Of a stretch of 64,000 nt of DNA, positions 1-9,166 are shown piece by piece. Each line of letters starts with the position of its first letter. The stretch's first letter is position 1. The stretch is from Streptacidiphilus pinicola (GTDB lineage: Bacteria > Actinomycetota > Actinomycetes > Streptomycetales > Streptomycetaceae): NCBI RefSeq assembly GCF_003258295.1, contig NZ_QKYN01000040.1, positions 1 to 64,000 of the forward strand, written 5' to 3'. Under the pieces are notes generated by a model. It saw only the letters and a program-made list of their open reading frames with translations, made no database searches and was not told where the DNA came from. A program made the position numbers and the translations under genes.

Positions 1-318
1 GCCCAGCCGGGTGATCACCCGGGCGAGCAGCACCACCGACAGGTAGGCGGGGTTCTCCTGCACCCGGATGTCGCGCAGCGGGATGAGCTCGTCCCTGGCG
101 GTCGCCAGGCGCATGACGCCCTCGCGATGGACGGTGCCGTGCTCGTCCACGTAGCCGCGCGGCAGCTCGAAGGCGAACTCCGTGCGCAACTGCCGCCGCA
201 CGGGGGCGGGTTCGACCGGGGCCGGGGCCGCCGGCACCGCGAAGGCGGCGTCGGCGGCCGGGGCGGAGTCGGCGCCGGCGGTGAGGCCGCCGGTCCTGGT
301 CGCTGCTCCGCGGCGCAT
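1..318 (-). CDS. Phage tail assembly-like protein of the contractile injection system (partial)
   Basis: The reverse strand is open from an ATG at 318-316 to the window edge, giving 106 codons of the N-terminal part. After an Ala/Pro-rich leader of about 40 residues comes a compact domain containing FAFELPRGYVDEHG and LIPLRDIRVQENPAYLS, which resembles the small tail assembly proteins that follow the tube gene in Streptomyces-type systems. The ATG overlaps the tube stop codon by one base (TAATG), so translation is probably coupled. The family assignment rests on sequence feel and position; the C terminus and any catalytic or structural role cannot be judged here. Confidence 0.6.
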   Translation of the reverse strand, partial: MRRGAATRTGGLTAGADSAPAADAAFAVPAAPAPVEPAPVRRQLRTEFAFELPRGYVDEHGTVHREGVMRLATARDELIPLRDIRVQENPAYLSVVLLARVITRLG

Positions 319-761
319 TACTCCATGATCATTTCTTCGTAGGTGATGGTGACGGTCTCGGTCAGCGCGGACGCCTCGCCGGCCTTGACCGTGCTCGCGG
401 AGACCTTGCTGCACCAGGCCTGGCGCAGGTGGTACCGCTTCACCGGGTTGTTCTGGTAGTCCATGACGATGATGCTGGCGTTCTTGCGGGCGGAGCCCAT
501 GTCCCCGCGGACGGAGGCGTTGATCCAGTCGTTGAAGGCCCGGGACTGGGTCATGCCGCGGACCACCGTGGCCTCGCCGGCGCGCTTCACGCCGGGCAGC
601 TTCTTGGTGACGGGCTGGCCGTTGGCGGAGACCTGCTGGAACTCGATGACGTCCTGGTTCATGTCCAGGCCGGAGACCTCCTGGAGGTACTCGACCATGA
701 CGCCGTCGATCTGGAGGCCGAAATTGTGCGATGTGAGCGAATCGCCGGGCTGGAGGCTCAT
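318..761 (-). CDS. Contractile injection system inner tube protein (T4 gp19 family)
   Basis: This 147-residue protein has the length and pattern of phage T4 gp19 / Afp1-type tube subunits: an N-terminal LTSHNFGLQIDGVMVEYLQE strand pair, a central KLPGVKRAGEATVVRGMT segment and a C-terminal TVTITYEEMIME strand. Known family role: hexamers stack into the rigid inner tube that the sheath drives forward on contraction. AAGGAA lies about 10 bases upstream of the ATG. It sits directly downstream of the sheath gene in the same orientation, the normal order for this system, and its stop overlaps the next start by one base. Confidence 0.88.
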   Translation of the reverse strand: MSLQPGDSLTSHNFGLQIDGVMVEYLQEVSGLDMNQDVIEFQQVSANGQPVTKKLPGVKRAGEATVVRGMTQSRAFNDWINASVRGDMGSARKNASIIVMDYQNNPVKRYHLRQAWCSKVSASTVKAGEASALTETVTITYEEMIME

Positions 762-848
762 GCCGGGTGTTCCTTACTTCTGCTCGGGCTGGGGTCGTGG
801 CACGCGTGCGGTGGAGGGAGCCGAGGGGCGACGAGGTCACCCCCGCCG

Positions 849-2450
849 CTACTCCTCCAACTCACCCGCTCCGCTGGAGAACTGCGCCAGCCGGAAGATC
901 ACGAACTCGGCCGGCTTGACCGGGGAGACGCCGATCTCGCAGATGACCCGGCCGAGGTCCACCGACTCCGGGGGGTTGGTCTCGGCGTCGCACTTCACGT
1001 AGTAGGCGTCGTCGGGTGTGGCGCCGAAGAGGGCGCCGCTGCGCCACTCGGTGACCAGGAAGGCGGAGATGTTGCGCCGGATCCTGGCCCACAGGGCCTG
1101 GTCGTTCGGCTCGAAGACCACCCACTGGGTGCCGGTGAGGATGGACTCCTCGAGGTAGTTGAAGTACCGGCGGACGTTGAGGTAGCGCCAGGCCGGGTCG
1201 GAGGAGAGGGTGCGCGCGCCCCAGATCCGGATGCCGCGGCCGGGGAAGGCCCGGATGCAGTTGATGCCCAGCGGGTTGAGCAGGTCCTGCTCGCCGCGGG
1301 TGATCTGCATCTCCAGGTCCACCGCGCCGCGCACGATCTCGTTGGCGGGGGCCTTGTGGACGCCGCGCTCGAAGTCGTTGCGGGCCCAGATGCCCGCCAC
1401 GTGGCCGCTCGGCGGCACCAGACGCGTCTGCGCGGAGGCCGGGTCGAAGACCTTGACCCAGGGGTAGTACAGCGCGGCGTACTTGGAGTCGTAACCGGCC
1501 GTCTCCTGGCGCCAGACCCTGATCTGACGGGCATTCAGACCCGGCGGCGGGTCGATGATCGCGAGCCGGTCGCCCATCAACTCGCAGTGCGCGATCAGTG
1601 CGAGCTGGACGGCCTTGACGGACTCCAGGTCGATGGCGCCGCGCTGGTAGGCGGCCATCAGGTCCGGGACGGAGACCATGGAGACCTCGTCCACGGCCTC
1701 CAGGCCGCCGAAGCCGGTGCGGTCGGCCGAGTCGCCCACGTACTCGCGGACGCCGACCTGCTCGCCCTCGCCCACCGGGACCGGGGCGTTGGCGGGAACG
1801 GGGGCGGCGGACGGCGCGGGCAGCGCGACCGTCTGGTTCTCCGGGCGGACCAACTGCCCGGCCGGGGTCGCCTCCTGAATGCTGATGAGCTTGGAGCGCT
1901 CCTTGACCTGGGTGACGACGTAGCTGCGACCGCCACGCTTCGCCGACACGTCGAAGGTCTCGACCGGCTTCTCGCCGTCCTTGACGACCAGGCGGAAGCG
2001 GTCGGCCGGGCCCTCGCCCTCCGCGTCGGCGACCTCGACGCTCAGCGCGCCGCTCTCGCCGGCAGCGATGGCGGACACCTTGAAGGTGCCAAGCTCCTTG
2101 GCTTCGCCCGGCAGCAGCGCGGCGGGGCCGGTGCCGCCGGCCAGCGCGGCCGAAGCCTGGGGGGTGGCGTCGGAGACGCCACCGGGCACGCCGCCGACCC
2201 GCACGACGTAGGCGGCGCTGCCGCCGTTGTTGAAGAAGCCGTAGACCGAGTGCGCGAGGTAGTAGCCCTCGGTGAACTCGCCGAACGAGGCGACGTACTG
2301 CGACCAGTTGGTCACCAGCGTCGGCTCGTTGAGAGGCCCGTTCGGCGCGAGGCCGACGAACGCGGCCACCGACGTGCCCACACCCTCGATGGGGCGCGAG
2401 CCGCTGGCGACCTCCTCCACATAGACGCCTGGCGACAGGTACGACGGCAT
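849..2450 (-). CDS. Contractile injection system sheath protein
   Basis: A 533-residue phage tail sheath-like protein. The N terminus MPSYLSPGVYVEEVASGSRP is the classic start of this family (SPGVYVEE), and the C-terminal half holds the conserved RGIRIWGARTLSSDPAWRYL and NVRRYFNYLEESI segments followed by a terminal FRLAQFSSG stretch. The ATG at 2450 was chosen over an upstream in-frame start because GAGGAG lies 8 bases before it and the N-terminal family motif begins there. Family role: the outer contractile sheath that stores and releases energy for injection. Residues about 70-290 form an expanded Ala/Gly-rich middle, as in other actinomycete sheaths. Confidence 0.93.
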   Translation of the reverse strand: MPSYLSPGVYVEEVASGSRPIEGVGTSVAAFVGLAPNGPLNEPTLVTNWSQYVASFGEFTEGYYLAHSVYGFFNNGGSAAYVVRVGGVPGGVSDATPQASAALAGGTGPAALLPGEAKELGTFKVSAIAAGESGALSVEVADAEGEGPADRFRLVVKDGEKPVETFDVSAKRGGRSYVVTQVKERSKLISIQEATPAGQLVRPENQTVALPAPSAAPVPANAPVPVGEGEQVGVREYVGDSADRTGFGGLEAVDEVSMVSVPDLMAAYQRGAIDLESVKAVQLALIAHCELMGDRLAIIDPPPGLNARQIRVWRQETAGYDSKYAALYYPWVKVFDPASAQTRLVPPSGHVAGIWARNDFERGVHKAPANEIVRGAVDLEMQITRGEQDLLNPLGINCIRAFPGRGIRIWGARTLSSDPAWRYLNVRRYFNYLEESILTGTQWVVFEPNDQALWARIRRNISAFLVTEWRSGALFGATPDDAYYVKCDAETNPPESVDLGRVICEIGVSPVKPAEFVIFRLAQFSSGAGELEE

Positions 2451-2529
2451 ACTGGGTGCTCCTCGCGGTACAAGACAGGACCACGACAACTGTCGCTGTT
2501 CGTACGCGTTCCCGAAACGTCCCCCGGTA

Positions 2530-2562
2530 CCTCCCCCGGGGCACCGCCGTTGCCCCGGGAGG
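2530..2562 (-). terminator. Hairpin between the DUF4157 gene and the sheath gene
   Basis: CCTCCC..GGGGCA and TGCCCCGGGAGG form a 12-base-pair stem, with two extra C bases on one side, around a 7-base loop. It lies about 45 bases after the DUF4157 stop on the minus strand and before the sheath ribosome site. There is no U-run. It may attenuate or process the transcript so that sheath and tube levels are set separately from the upstream gene; that role is inference. Confidence 0.45.
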
Positions 2563-2605
2563 TGCACCCGGGTGCAGTCGTCAGATCAGATCCGATCGGT
2601 TCAGG

Positions 2606-4708
2606 TCAGGCCGGGACGGGCGTCGGGTGGAGCTCCTCGCCGCTGGACAGGACGACCCTGGCCTGGGCGAGGCTCACGGTGTTCGGCAGCATCGCCTGCG
2701 GTCGCAGCGCGTCCTTGAGGAGGAAACGCAGCAGCTCGTTGCCGGACATGGCCTTCAGGCGGTCGGCGAGGTGCCGGTCGACCTCGCCGATGCGCTGGAT
2801 CTCCACGATCGCCCGCTCGACCAGACCCGGGACGATGTCGCTGCCCATCAGCGTGTTGGAGCGCAGCCGTTCGGGGTGAGCGGTCTGGGGACCCGGGGCG
2901 GCGCCGTACGTCATCGCGCTGTGCGGATCCGCGGCGGCCTGGCTCGCGAGGAACATCATCTGGCCTCGGCGGTCCCGGTCCGGCTCCTGCTCCATCCCAC
3001 TCGTGACCTTGTCGAAGTCCAGCTCCGCGCGGCCCGTGCCCACGTCGAAGCGCCGCACCGGTCGGGTGAACCGGTCCGAGAACCCCTCCTCACGGGTGGG
3101 CAGCCGGCTCTGCAGCGAACCCGGGTCCTGGGGGTCGGTGCGCAGCGTCGGGTACTCGCGCTGGGCGAAGTCGCTGAGCATCAGCCAGCCCTGCGACATC
3201 AGAGGGGAACGGGTCAGCGGGAGCTCGACCCGGGCCGGTTCGTCCTTGCCGGCGAACCGCGAGTCGCGGAACGGGCTGTTCGGCACCTCCAGGTAGAAGA
3301 AGACGAATCCCTCGTTGGCCAGGCCGTGCCGGTCGTACGCCTCGGAGTTGTTCGGGGCGTCCTTGTCGGCTGCGAGCAGCTCGGTCTTCGACTTGATCTG
3401 CTGCTCGTGGTCCAGCATCACCTGGGCCCGGGACTTGGGCGTGTAGTGGCACAGCACGCTGTTGTCGAGCGCCCGGGTCAGCCGGCTCCTGACGTCGGCG
3501 ACCCAGGGCTGCTCGCCCCGCCGGGCGATCTCCTTGGCCATTCCGGCCCGGTTCAGCTCGGAGAGTTCGCGGAAGTAGCTGGGGCCCCGCATGTGGAACG
3601 CGGCCGCGCTGTCCGCCCAGTCCGGATGGTTCCAGAGCATGCCCTGGTCGGTCATCGCACGGAACGGCCGGCGGGCGTCCTCGGGGAAGCTGTCGTCACG
3701 GGAGATCTGCCCCCTGATCAGCGCCAGTTCTGCGTCGACCGCCCTCCCTGCGGCGGCCAGGAAGGGCGACGACCCCTCAGCGGTCCCCTCCGCCGAGATC
3801 AACTGGTGCTGGATGCGCGACAGCGCCATCAGGCAGTGCATGGGGTCGCGGTTCCCGTCGCGGTCGTACGCGGCGATGTCGGCACGCACCTTGGCCGCCA
3901 CCGGGCCGTCCGGTCGCGCCTGGTTCCCGGTCAGCGCCTGCAGCTTTCCGAACAACCCACCGGTGGGCGCCGACGGCTCGGCCGGGAGCCCCCCGCTGAT
4001 CTCGTCGAAGCCCTTGCGCTGCACGGCGATCGGCGCGCCGGAAGCCACCGGGGTGGTGCCCTCGGCGTGCTCGCACGCCTCGTGCGCCTCGTGCGCCTGC
4101 CCGGAGACGGCACGCTGGACGGGCGGATGCGCGGCCATCACCCGCGTCGCGTTGGTCTCGGCCTCGCGCTCGAAGCGGTCACCCGGGTCGCTGACGCTCA
4201 GCCCCTCGCCGTTGTCCGTGCCGGCGACCGGCCCGCGCCGCTGCTGGATGACGTGGGTCAGCTCATGGGCGAGGGTGTGCTTGTCCTGGCCGCCGTCCGT
4301 GAGGACCACGTGGTGGCCGGAGGTGTAGGCGTGCGCCCCGACCTCGGCGGCGGACCGCTGCGCGACGGGGTCCGTGTGGATCCGGACGTCGGAGAAGTCG
4401 GCGCCGAGCCGGAACTCCATCTCGCGACGCAGGGGCTCCTGGAGGGGCTGCCCCGCCGACCGGAGCACCTGGTGGGCCGTCGCCCGCTGGACCGGCCGAC
4501 CCTCCGACTCCTGTTCCGCTGCGGACCGTTGGACCGAGGCCAGCGTGCGCGTCACCGCGGCGTTGCCCGCCGCCCGCTGCAGGGCCAGCAGTTCGGCGAC
4601 CCCTCTGGGCGCCGTCGAGGGCTGTTGCGGTTCGCGTCCCCGGAGGGAACGGACGGGGTCGTCCGTCCGGGCCTGGGCTGCTGCCTTGTCGTGGGCGGGG
4701 ACGCGCAT
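2606..4708 (-). CDS. DUF4157 protein with HELTH motif, probable CIS-associated effector
   Basis: A 700-residue protein with ATG at 4708 preceded by GGAGG at 7 bases; longer upstream starts lack a ribosome site. Residues 43-54 read LQRAAGNAAVTR, followed by several spaced VQR triplets in a low-complexity linker. Residues about 87-160 are a DUF4157 domain with HELTH at 148-152, the HExxH zinc-metallopeptidase signature. The remaining 500 or so residues are soluble and unrecognised. DUF4157 is a known leader domain on proteins associated with extracellular contractile injection systems. Here it sits between the sheath gene and the membrane-lectin gene. Whether it is a toxin, a structural adaptor or a protease is not shown by the sequence. 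Confidence 0.75.
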   Translation of the reverse strand: MRVPAHDKAAAQARTDDPVRSLRGREPQQPSTAPRGVAELLALQRAAGNAAVTRTLASVQRSAAEQESEGRPVQRATAHQVLRSAGQPLQEPLRREMEFRLGADFSDVRIHTDPVAQRSAAEVGAHAYTSGHHVVLTDGGQDKHTLAHELTHVIQQRRGPVAGTDNGEGLSVSDPGDRFEREAETNATRVMAAHPPVQRAVSGQAHEAHEACEHAEGTTPVASGAPIAVQRKGFDEISGGLPAEPSAPTGGLFGKLQALTGNQARPDGPVAAKVRADIAAYDRDGNRDPMHCLMALSRIQHQLISAEGTAEGSSPFLAAAGRAVDAELALIRGQISRDDSFPEDARRPFRAMTDQGMLWNHPDWADSAAAFHMRGPSYFRELSELNRAGMAKEIARRGEQPWVADVRSRLTRALDNSVLCHYTPKSRAQVMLDHEQQIKSKTELLAADKDAPNNSEAYDRHGLANEGFVFFYLEVPNSPFRDSRFAGKDEPARVELPLTRSPLMSQGWLMLSDFAQREYPTLRTDPQDPGSLQSRLPTREEGFSDRFTRPVRRFDVGTGRAELDFDKVTSGMEQEPDRDRRGQMMFLASQAAADPHSAMTYGAAPGPQTAHPERLRSNTLMGSDIVPGLVERAIVEIQRIGEVDRHLADRLKAMSGNELLRFLLKDALRPQAMLPNTVSLAQARVVLSSGEELHPTPVPA

Positions 4709-4892
4709 GAAACCTGCCTCCGGCGAGGGTGTGGGCCTGGCAACTGGATACCCCCGAACCACCCCGGGGAACAGGTACCTTCGGGCAGACCTGGGGGCAT
4801 CCCGCGGAGCGGCGTCGGCTGCGGCCCGCCTCGGCTGCCCGACGGGGCAGCGCAGTAGGCCCTTTGGGACGCCGACCCTGCCCCGTAGCTTC

Positions 4893-4922
4893 CTGACCCG
4901 GCGTCGGCCCGCCGAGTAGGTT
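4893..4922 (+). promoter_or_regulatory. Promoter for a leaderless transcript
   Basis: CTGACC (4893-4898) and TAGGTT (4917-4922) are separated by 18 bases, a plausible actinobacterial housekeeping -35/-10 pair. The GTG start of the membrane-lectin gene follows the -10 by only 6 bases, and no Shine-Dalgarno sequence is present. This predicts a leaderless mRNA beginning at or next to the start codon. Confidence 0.55.
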
Positions 4923-4928
4923 CCCCAG

Positions 4929-6335
4929 GTGAGCCTATGGACTTCTCTGGAGCCCGCGTCCACGACGGTCGACGCGGGCAGCACCGCCACCGTACGCCTG
5001 CGGATCCGCAACACCGGCGACGTCGTCGACGAGTACCGCGTCACCGTGGTCGGTGATCTGGCGCCCTATGTCACCGTCGAGCCACCCTCCCTGCGGCTCT
5101 ACCCGGGCACCACGGGCACGGTCGAGCTCACGGTCGCACCACCGCGCACCCCGGACGCCGCGGCCGGGCCGCACCCCTACGCCGTGCAGGTCACGCCGAC
5201 CGAGCACCCCGAGGCGACCACCGTCCCCGAGGGCAACATCACGGTGACGCCGTTCATGGAGGTGCGCGCCGAACTGGTCCCGCACACCGTCAAGGGGCGC
5301 TTCCGGGGCCGGCCCAAGCTGGCCATCGACAACCTCGGCAACACCACCCTCACCGCCTCCGTGGCCGGGGACGACAACGGCGACCAGCTCGGGTACGAGG
5401 TGGTCCCCGCCAACGTCCAGATCGAGCCGGGCCGGGCGGCCTTCGTCAACGCCACGCTGAAGCCCCGTCAGATCATCTGGATCGGCCACAAGCAGAACCG
5501 CCCGTACCGGCTGTCGGTGCGCCGCTCCGGGGTCAACCCGCTGACCGTGGACGGCACCTACGTCCAGCGCGGCTTCCTGCCCCGCTGGCTCTTCACGGCG
5601 CTGAGCCTCTGTCTGGGGCTGGTCATCGCCTTCGTCGCGCTCTGGTTCACCAACCCGCCCGCCTTCAGCAGCGCGGCGACCCCGCTGGCCGCCCAGGTCA
5701 CCCCGAGCGCGTTGCCCACGCCGAGCCTGGCGCCCGCGCCCGCGCCCACCCAGCCCGTCGCCACCACCCCGGGCGGCGGGGCGCCCGCGCCCACCACCGC
5801 GCCGCCGGCCGCGCCGCCCGCCGGCGGCAACGGCGGCGGCAGTGGTGGCGGCAGCGGCGGGAGCAGCGGGGGCGGCGGCAATCCGCCCCCGAACCCGCCC
5901 GCCGGCAACGGATCGGCCGTCGAGCTGGTCGGCCGGGGCTCCAACCGGTGCATCACGGTGACCGACGGGGCCGCGCCCGGCGGCAAGGACGGCAAGCCGC
6001 TGGAGCTGTGGGACTGCAGCGGAGCCGTCTGGCAGCAGTGGACCTTCGTCCTGGACGGGACCTCCGACAACCGGGGCACCATCCACTCGCTGGGCCTGTG
6101 CATGGACGTGGCCAACGCCAACACGGCCGACGGCACCACCGTCCAACTCGCCAACTGCAACGGCGGTCCGGCCCAGGTCTGGACCCTCAACACCACCGCC
6201 GGCGGCGACCTGGTGAGCATCCTCGCCAACAAGTGCGTGGACGCGAACGCCCAGGGGACCGGCAACGGGACCAGGCTGCAGCTGTGGGAGTGCACCGGCA
6301 ACTCCAACCAGAAGTGGGTCCAGGCCAAGCCCTGA
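4929..6335 (+). CDS. Membrane-anchored protein with C-terminal ricin-type lectin domain
   Basis: A 468-residue protein starting at GTG. Residues about 1-210 form two beta-sandwich-like segments (TVRLRIRNTGDVVDEYRV; TVELTVAPPRT) typical of Ig-like 'hydrolytic protein' genes found in Streptomyces injection loci. A single hydrophobic helix at about 219-240 (LFTALSLCLGLVIAFVALWF) is followed by a long Pro/Ala/Gly/Ser linker and a ricin B-type lectin domain with QxW repeats (WQQWTF, AQVWTL, NQKWVQ). It is divergent from the DUF4157 gene and convergent with the ATPase gene. Predicted topology is an intracellular Ig-like part with an outside lectin, which could hold the injection apparatus at the membrane or cell wall; that role is inference. 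Confidence 0.7.
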   Translation: MSLWTSLEPASTTVDAGSTATVRLRIRNTGDVVDEYRVTVVGDLAPYVTVEPPSLRLYPGTTGTVELTVAPPRTPDAAAGPHPYAVQVTPTEHPEATTVPEGNITVTPFMEVRAELVPHTVKGRFRGRPKLAIDNLGNTTLTASVAGDDNGDQLGYEVVPANVQIEPGRAAFVNATLKPRQIIWIGHKQNRPYRLSVRRSGVNPLTVDGTYVQRGFLPRWLFTALSLCLGLVIAFVALWFTNPPAFSSAATPLAAQVTPSALPTPSLAPAPAPTQPVATTPGGGAPAPTTAPPAAPPAGGNGGGSGGGSGGSSGGGGNPPPNPPAGNGSAVELVGRGSNRCITVTDGAAPGGKDGKPLELWDCSGAVWQQWTFVLDGTSDNRGTIHSLGLCMDVANANTADGTTVQLANCNGGPAQVWTLNTTAGGDLVSILANKCVDANAQGTGNGTRLQLWECTGNSNQKWVQAKP

Positions 6336-6351
6336 GGCCCGCCCGAATCCG

Positions 6352-6386
6352 ACGCCTGGTGACGGACCCCCGCCGTCACCAGGCGT
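6352..6386. terminator. Bidirectional terminator between convergent genes
   Basis: A perfect 14-base-pair stem (ACGCCTGGTGACGG and its complement) closes a 7-base loop. It begins 17 bases after the lectin gene stop, and its right arm contains the ATPase stop codon, so one hairpin serves both convergent genes. There is no U-run, as is usual in high-GC actinomycetes. Confidence 0.75.
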
Positions 6387-8397
6387 TGTACTCGTCCAGG
6401 ACCAGGCGCCCGGCCTTGCGGTACTCGCGCTGGGCGCCGGCCAGCAGGTCGGCGTCGGTGACGGGTTCGCCCCGCCCGGCGGCGGCGTAGGCGGCGGTGA
6501 CGACGGCGCTGCGGATCGACCCCCCGGCCAACTCGAACTCCCGGGCGCAGCGCTCGGGGTCGATGCCGGGGACGCAGGGCACGGAGACCAGGCTGTGCCG
6601 CCACAGGGCGAGCCGCTGGGCGGCGTCGGGGAAGGGGAAGTCGACCACCAGGTCGAGGCGCCGGGTGAAGGCGTCGTCGATGTTGGCGCGCAGGTTGGTG
6701 GTGAGCACGGCGATGCCGTCGAAGGACTCCAGCCGCTGCAGGAGGTACGCGCTCTCCAGGTTGGCGTAGCGGTCGTGGGAGTCCTTGACCTCGGAGCGTT
6801 TGCCGAAGACGGCGTCGGCCTCGTCGAAGAGCAGCACGGCGTCGGTGCGGTCGGCCTCGGTGAAGATCCGTTCCAGGTTCTTCTCCGTCTCGCCGACGTA
6901 CTTGTCGACGACGGACGAGAGCTGCACGACGTAGAGGTCGAGGCCGAGTTCGGCGGCGACGACCTCGGCGGAGAGCGTCTTGCCGGTCCCGGACTCGCCC
7001 GCGAACAGCGCCAGTACGCCCCGTCCCCGGCCACCTCCCGCGCTGAGCCGCCAGTCGCCGAGCACGCGGTCGCGGTGCCGGGCCCGCAGGGCGAGTTCCC
7101 GCAGATGCGCCTGGGGCGCCTCGGGCAGCACCAGGTCGTCCCAGCCGACCGCGGGCCGGATCCGGCGGGCGTGCTGCTCCAGGCCGGAGGCCGACTGCTG
7201 GCGGGCGGCGCGGCGCAGGTGGACGCCGGAGACCGGGGCGTCCTCGAAGGCGGCCAACTGCTGGGCCGCGCGCGCGGCGCGGCGGATCTGCTCGCCGCCG
7301 AGCCGGTAGGGCGCGACGACCTCGGCCAGCTCGTGGACGGGCTCGCCGAGGGCGGCGGACCACGCGTCCAGACCGCCGGAGCGCTGCCGCGGGGCGTCGA
7401 GGACCAGTGGGTCGGGCCGGCCGTCGCACCACTGCGGGTCGTAGGCCGCGATCCCGGCGAACAGGACCGGGACGTCGTCAACGGCCAGGGTCCGCACCAG
7501 CGTTCCGGGCTGATCGGGCAGCGGGGAGACCACGAGTGCGCAGCCGCGCAGCCGGGTCTCGCGCAGCAGCGCCCGGATCTCGTGATCACCGGCGTCGACA
7601 CCGGCGTCGGCGGGGGCTTCCGGGGTGTAGTGCAGGGCCTCCAGCCCGGCGGCGCGCAGAGCGGCGGCGGCGCAGACGGATCCGTCGCCCGCCCGGTGTT
7701 CGCGGAGGTAGGCGGTCAGCGGTCCGGCCGCCAGACGCTTGGCGAGGCGCTGGGTCAGCAGGTCCGCCTCCAGCTGGTCGAGCGGTGCGGCGAGCGGCCG
7801 GACGCGACCCTCCAGCCCGGGATCCTGGGTGTCGTCGCCGAGCAGATGCGCGACGACCCGGTCCGGAACGCGCAACGACCGGCTCAGGAACGGCCGTTCC
7901 GGCTCCTCGACCCGGAGCAGGCCCAGCGCGCGCAGCGGCGCCGTGGGGTGGAGACGGGCGCGCGCCTCGACCGCGTACGCGGGGAGCCCGCAGAGCTCCA
8001 GGGCCAGGCCGACGGTGGCCCGCCGACGGCTGACGTCGTCGTTGAGGTACCCGTAGAGCGGCTCGAACGCGCGCTCCAGATCGGGCGCGAGCGCGACGAG
8101 CAGCAGCTCGGCGTCGAGCGCTGTGAGGCGCAGTCGGTCGGCGAGCACGTGCAGCCGGTCGTCACCTACCGCCTCCCCGGGCTCCGCCGGGACCGCGTTC
8201 CGGGCCTCCCCGGAGCCCTCGGGGGCCAGTCCGGCGTTCGCGCGGCGGAGCACGTGACTGACGGCCTCCGGGGTGAGGTAGAGGCCGCGGAGGGGGTCCT
8301 CGGCGGTGGGGTCGTCGGCGCTGCGGGAGGCGACCAGGCGGGCGACCCGGTCGCGCAGCCGGTCGAGGCGGGCGAGCAGGGGAACCGGAGGGTTCAC
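6376..8397 (-). CDS. AAA+ ATPase of the contractile injection system
   Basis: A 673-residue protein with a C-terminal AAA+ module: Walker A GESGTGKT near residue 466, Walker B VLLFDEADAVFG near 520 and an arginine-finger region NIDDAFTRRLD. The N-terminal 400 residues resemble the helical and degenerate ATPase-like part of Afp15/Pvc15-type proteins. In related systems this ATPase is needed for assembly or stability of the particle and is not part of the mature tail. It starts with GTG, overlapping the DUF4255 stop by four bases (GTGA), which implies translational coupling. Its stop lies inside the terminator shared with the convergent lectin gene. Confidence 0.88.
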   Translation of the reverse strand: MNPPVPLLARLDRLRDRVARLVASRSADDPTAEDPLRGLYLTPEAVSHVLRRANAGLAPEGSGEARNAVPAEPGEAVGDDRLHVLADRLRLTALDAELLLVALAPDLERAFEPLYGYLNDDVSRRRATVGLALELCGLPAYAVEARARLHPTAPLRALGLLRVEEPERPFLSRSLRVPDRVVAHLLGDDTQDPGLEGRVRPLAAPLDQLEADLLTQRLAKRLAAGPLTAYLREHRAGDGSVCAAAALRAAGLEALHYTPEAPADAGVDAGDHEIRALLRETRLRGCALVVSPLPDQPGTLVRTLAVDDVPVLFAGIAAYDPQWCDGRPDPLVLDAPRQRSGGLDAWSAALGEPVHELAEVVAPYRLGGEQIRRAARAAQQLAAFEDAPVSGVHLRRAARQQSASGLEQHARRIRPAVGWDDLVLPEAPQAHLRELALRARHRDRVLGDWRLSAGGGRGRGVLALFAGESGTGKTLSAEVVAAELGLDLYVVQLSSVVDKYVGETEKNLERIFTEADRTDAVLLFDEADAVFGKRSEVKDSHDRYANLESAYLLQRLESFDGIAVLTTNLRANIDDAFTRRLDLVVDFPFPDAAQRLALWRHSLVSVPCVPGIDPERCAREFELAGGSIRSAVVTAAYAAAGRGEPVTDADLLAGAQREYRKAGRLVLDEYNAW

Positions 8398-9032
8398 TCA
8401 GCGACGCTCCGGGAGAGCGGGCGACGCGGGAGGTGACGTTCGGGCGCGTCCGCCAACGTGCCGTCGAGGCCGCGCACCTGCACCCCGAGCTCGGTGACCG
8501 GCGGACCGGCGTCGTAGTCCGGGAAGGAGGGCATCGGGACGGTGACCACCACGTCGACGGAGGGCTTGAGTTCGCCGCCGAGCGCGGACCAGAGCTCGGC
8601 GGTGGAGCGTGCCTCCATGCTCAGTGAGGCGACGCTCAGTGGGACGGTGAGGCCGAGCTCCGCCAGGGAGCCGGTCAGCTCGTCGGGCGGCAGCAGCTCG
8701 CGCGGCAGCAGCGTGGCGAGGACCGCGGAGAGCATCCGGTGCTCGTCCTGCGGACGCTTGGTCCAGGCGGTGACGAGGTAGGCCAGCCGGAACCAGCGCG
8801 GGGGGCGCCGGCGGCCGACGGTGACGCCCTGTTCGTTGCGGACCGGGAGGGCCCCGCGTTCGCGCCGCGTGGTGTCCTCGCGGATGTCGTAGAGGTAGCA
8901 GTCGACGGTGGGGTTGTTGCGCCGGGCGGCCCAGTCGCGGGTCGGCGCCTCGAAGGCGATCTCGACGCCGCTGCCCGCGAGGGCACCTCCGGTCAGCAGT
9001 CTCCTGAGGACCTCGTCCACCTCGTGGATCAC
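8394..9032 (-). CDS. DUF4255 protein, probable CIS tail terminator/cap
   Basis: A 212-residue protein whose N-terminal 180 residues match the DUF4255 (Pvc16 N-terminal) pattern: MIHEVDEVLRRLL, then PTVDCYLYDIREDTTRRER and WFRLAYLVTAWT. In characterised particles the homologue caps the distal end of the tube and sheath. The position upstream of and overlapping the AAA+ gene is the usual gene order. The C-terminal 40 residues are Pro/Arg-rich and lineage-specific. It is probably the first structural gene of this transcript, as 134 bases separate it from the LuxR gene upstream. Confidence 0.85.
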   Translation of the reverse strand: MIHEVDEVLRRLLTGGALAGSGVEIAFEAPTRDWAARRNNPTVDCYLYDIREDTTRRERGALPVRNEQGVTVGRRRPPRWFRLAYLVTAWTKRPQDEHRMLSAVLATLLPRELLPPDELTGSLAELGLTVPLSVASLSMEARSTAELWSALGGELKPSVDVVVTVPMPSFPDYDAGPPVTELGVQVRGLDGTLADAPERHLPRRPLSRSVAE

Positions 9033-9166
9033 TGCCGCGCCCTTCGCTTGCCGTCACCTGCAGTTCATCAGCCTGCACCCGCGCGGCCCTGCCCCGGCAG
9101 GCTTGCGGGGGACGTTCCGGGGGCAACGCGACGTGCCCGGGGGGTCATGGGTGTACGCCCCAACCG

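Noticed and set aside
429-2879. 816-codon plus-strand open frame across the sheath and tube genes
   Set aside because: It is a shadow of the minus-strand sheath and tube genes: Val/Gly/Asp/His-rich, no ribosome site and no recognisable domain, while the other strand encodes clear phage-tail proteins.
4935-7601. 888-codon minus-strand open frame
   Set aside because: Antisense to the lectin gene and out of frame with the ATPase. Ser/Pro/Arg-rich translation without domains.
6595-8436. 613-codon plus-strand open frame
   Set aside because: Antisense to the AAA+ ATPase gene, whose Walker motifs and overlapping start and stop establish the true strand. Composition is typical of GC-rich shadow frames.
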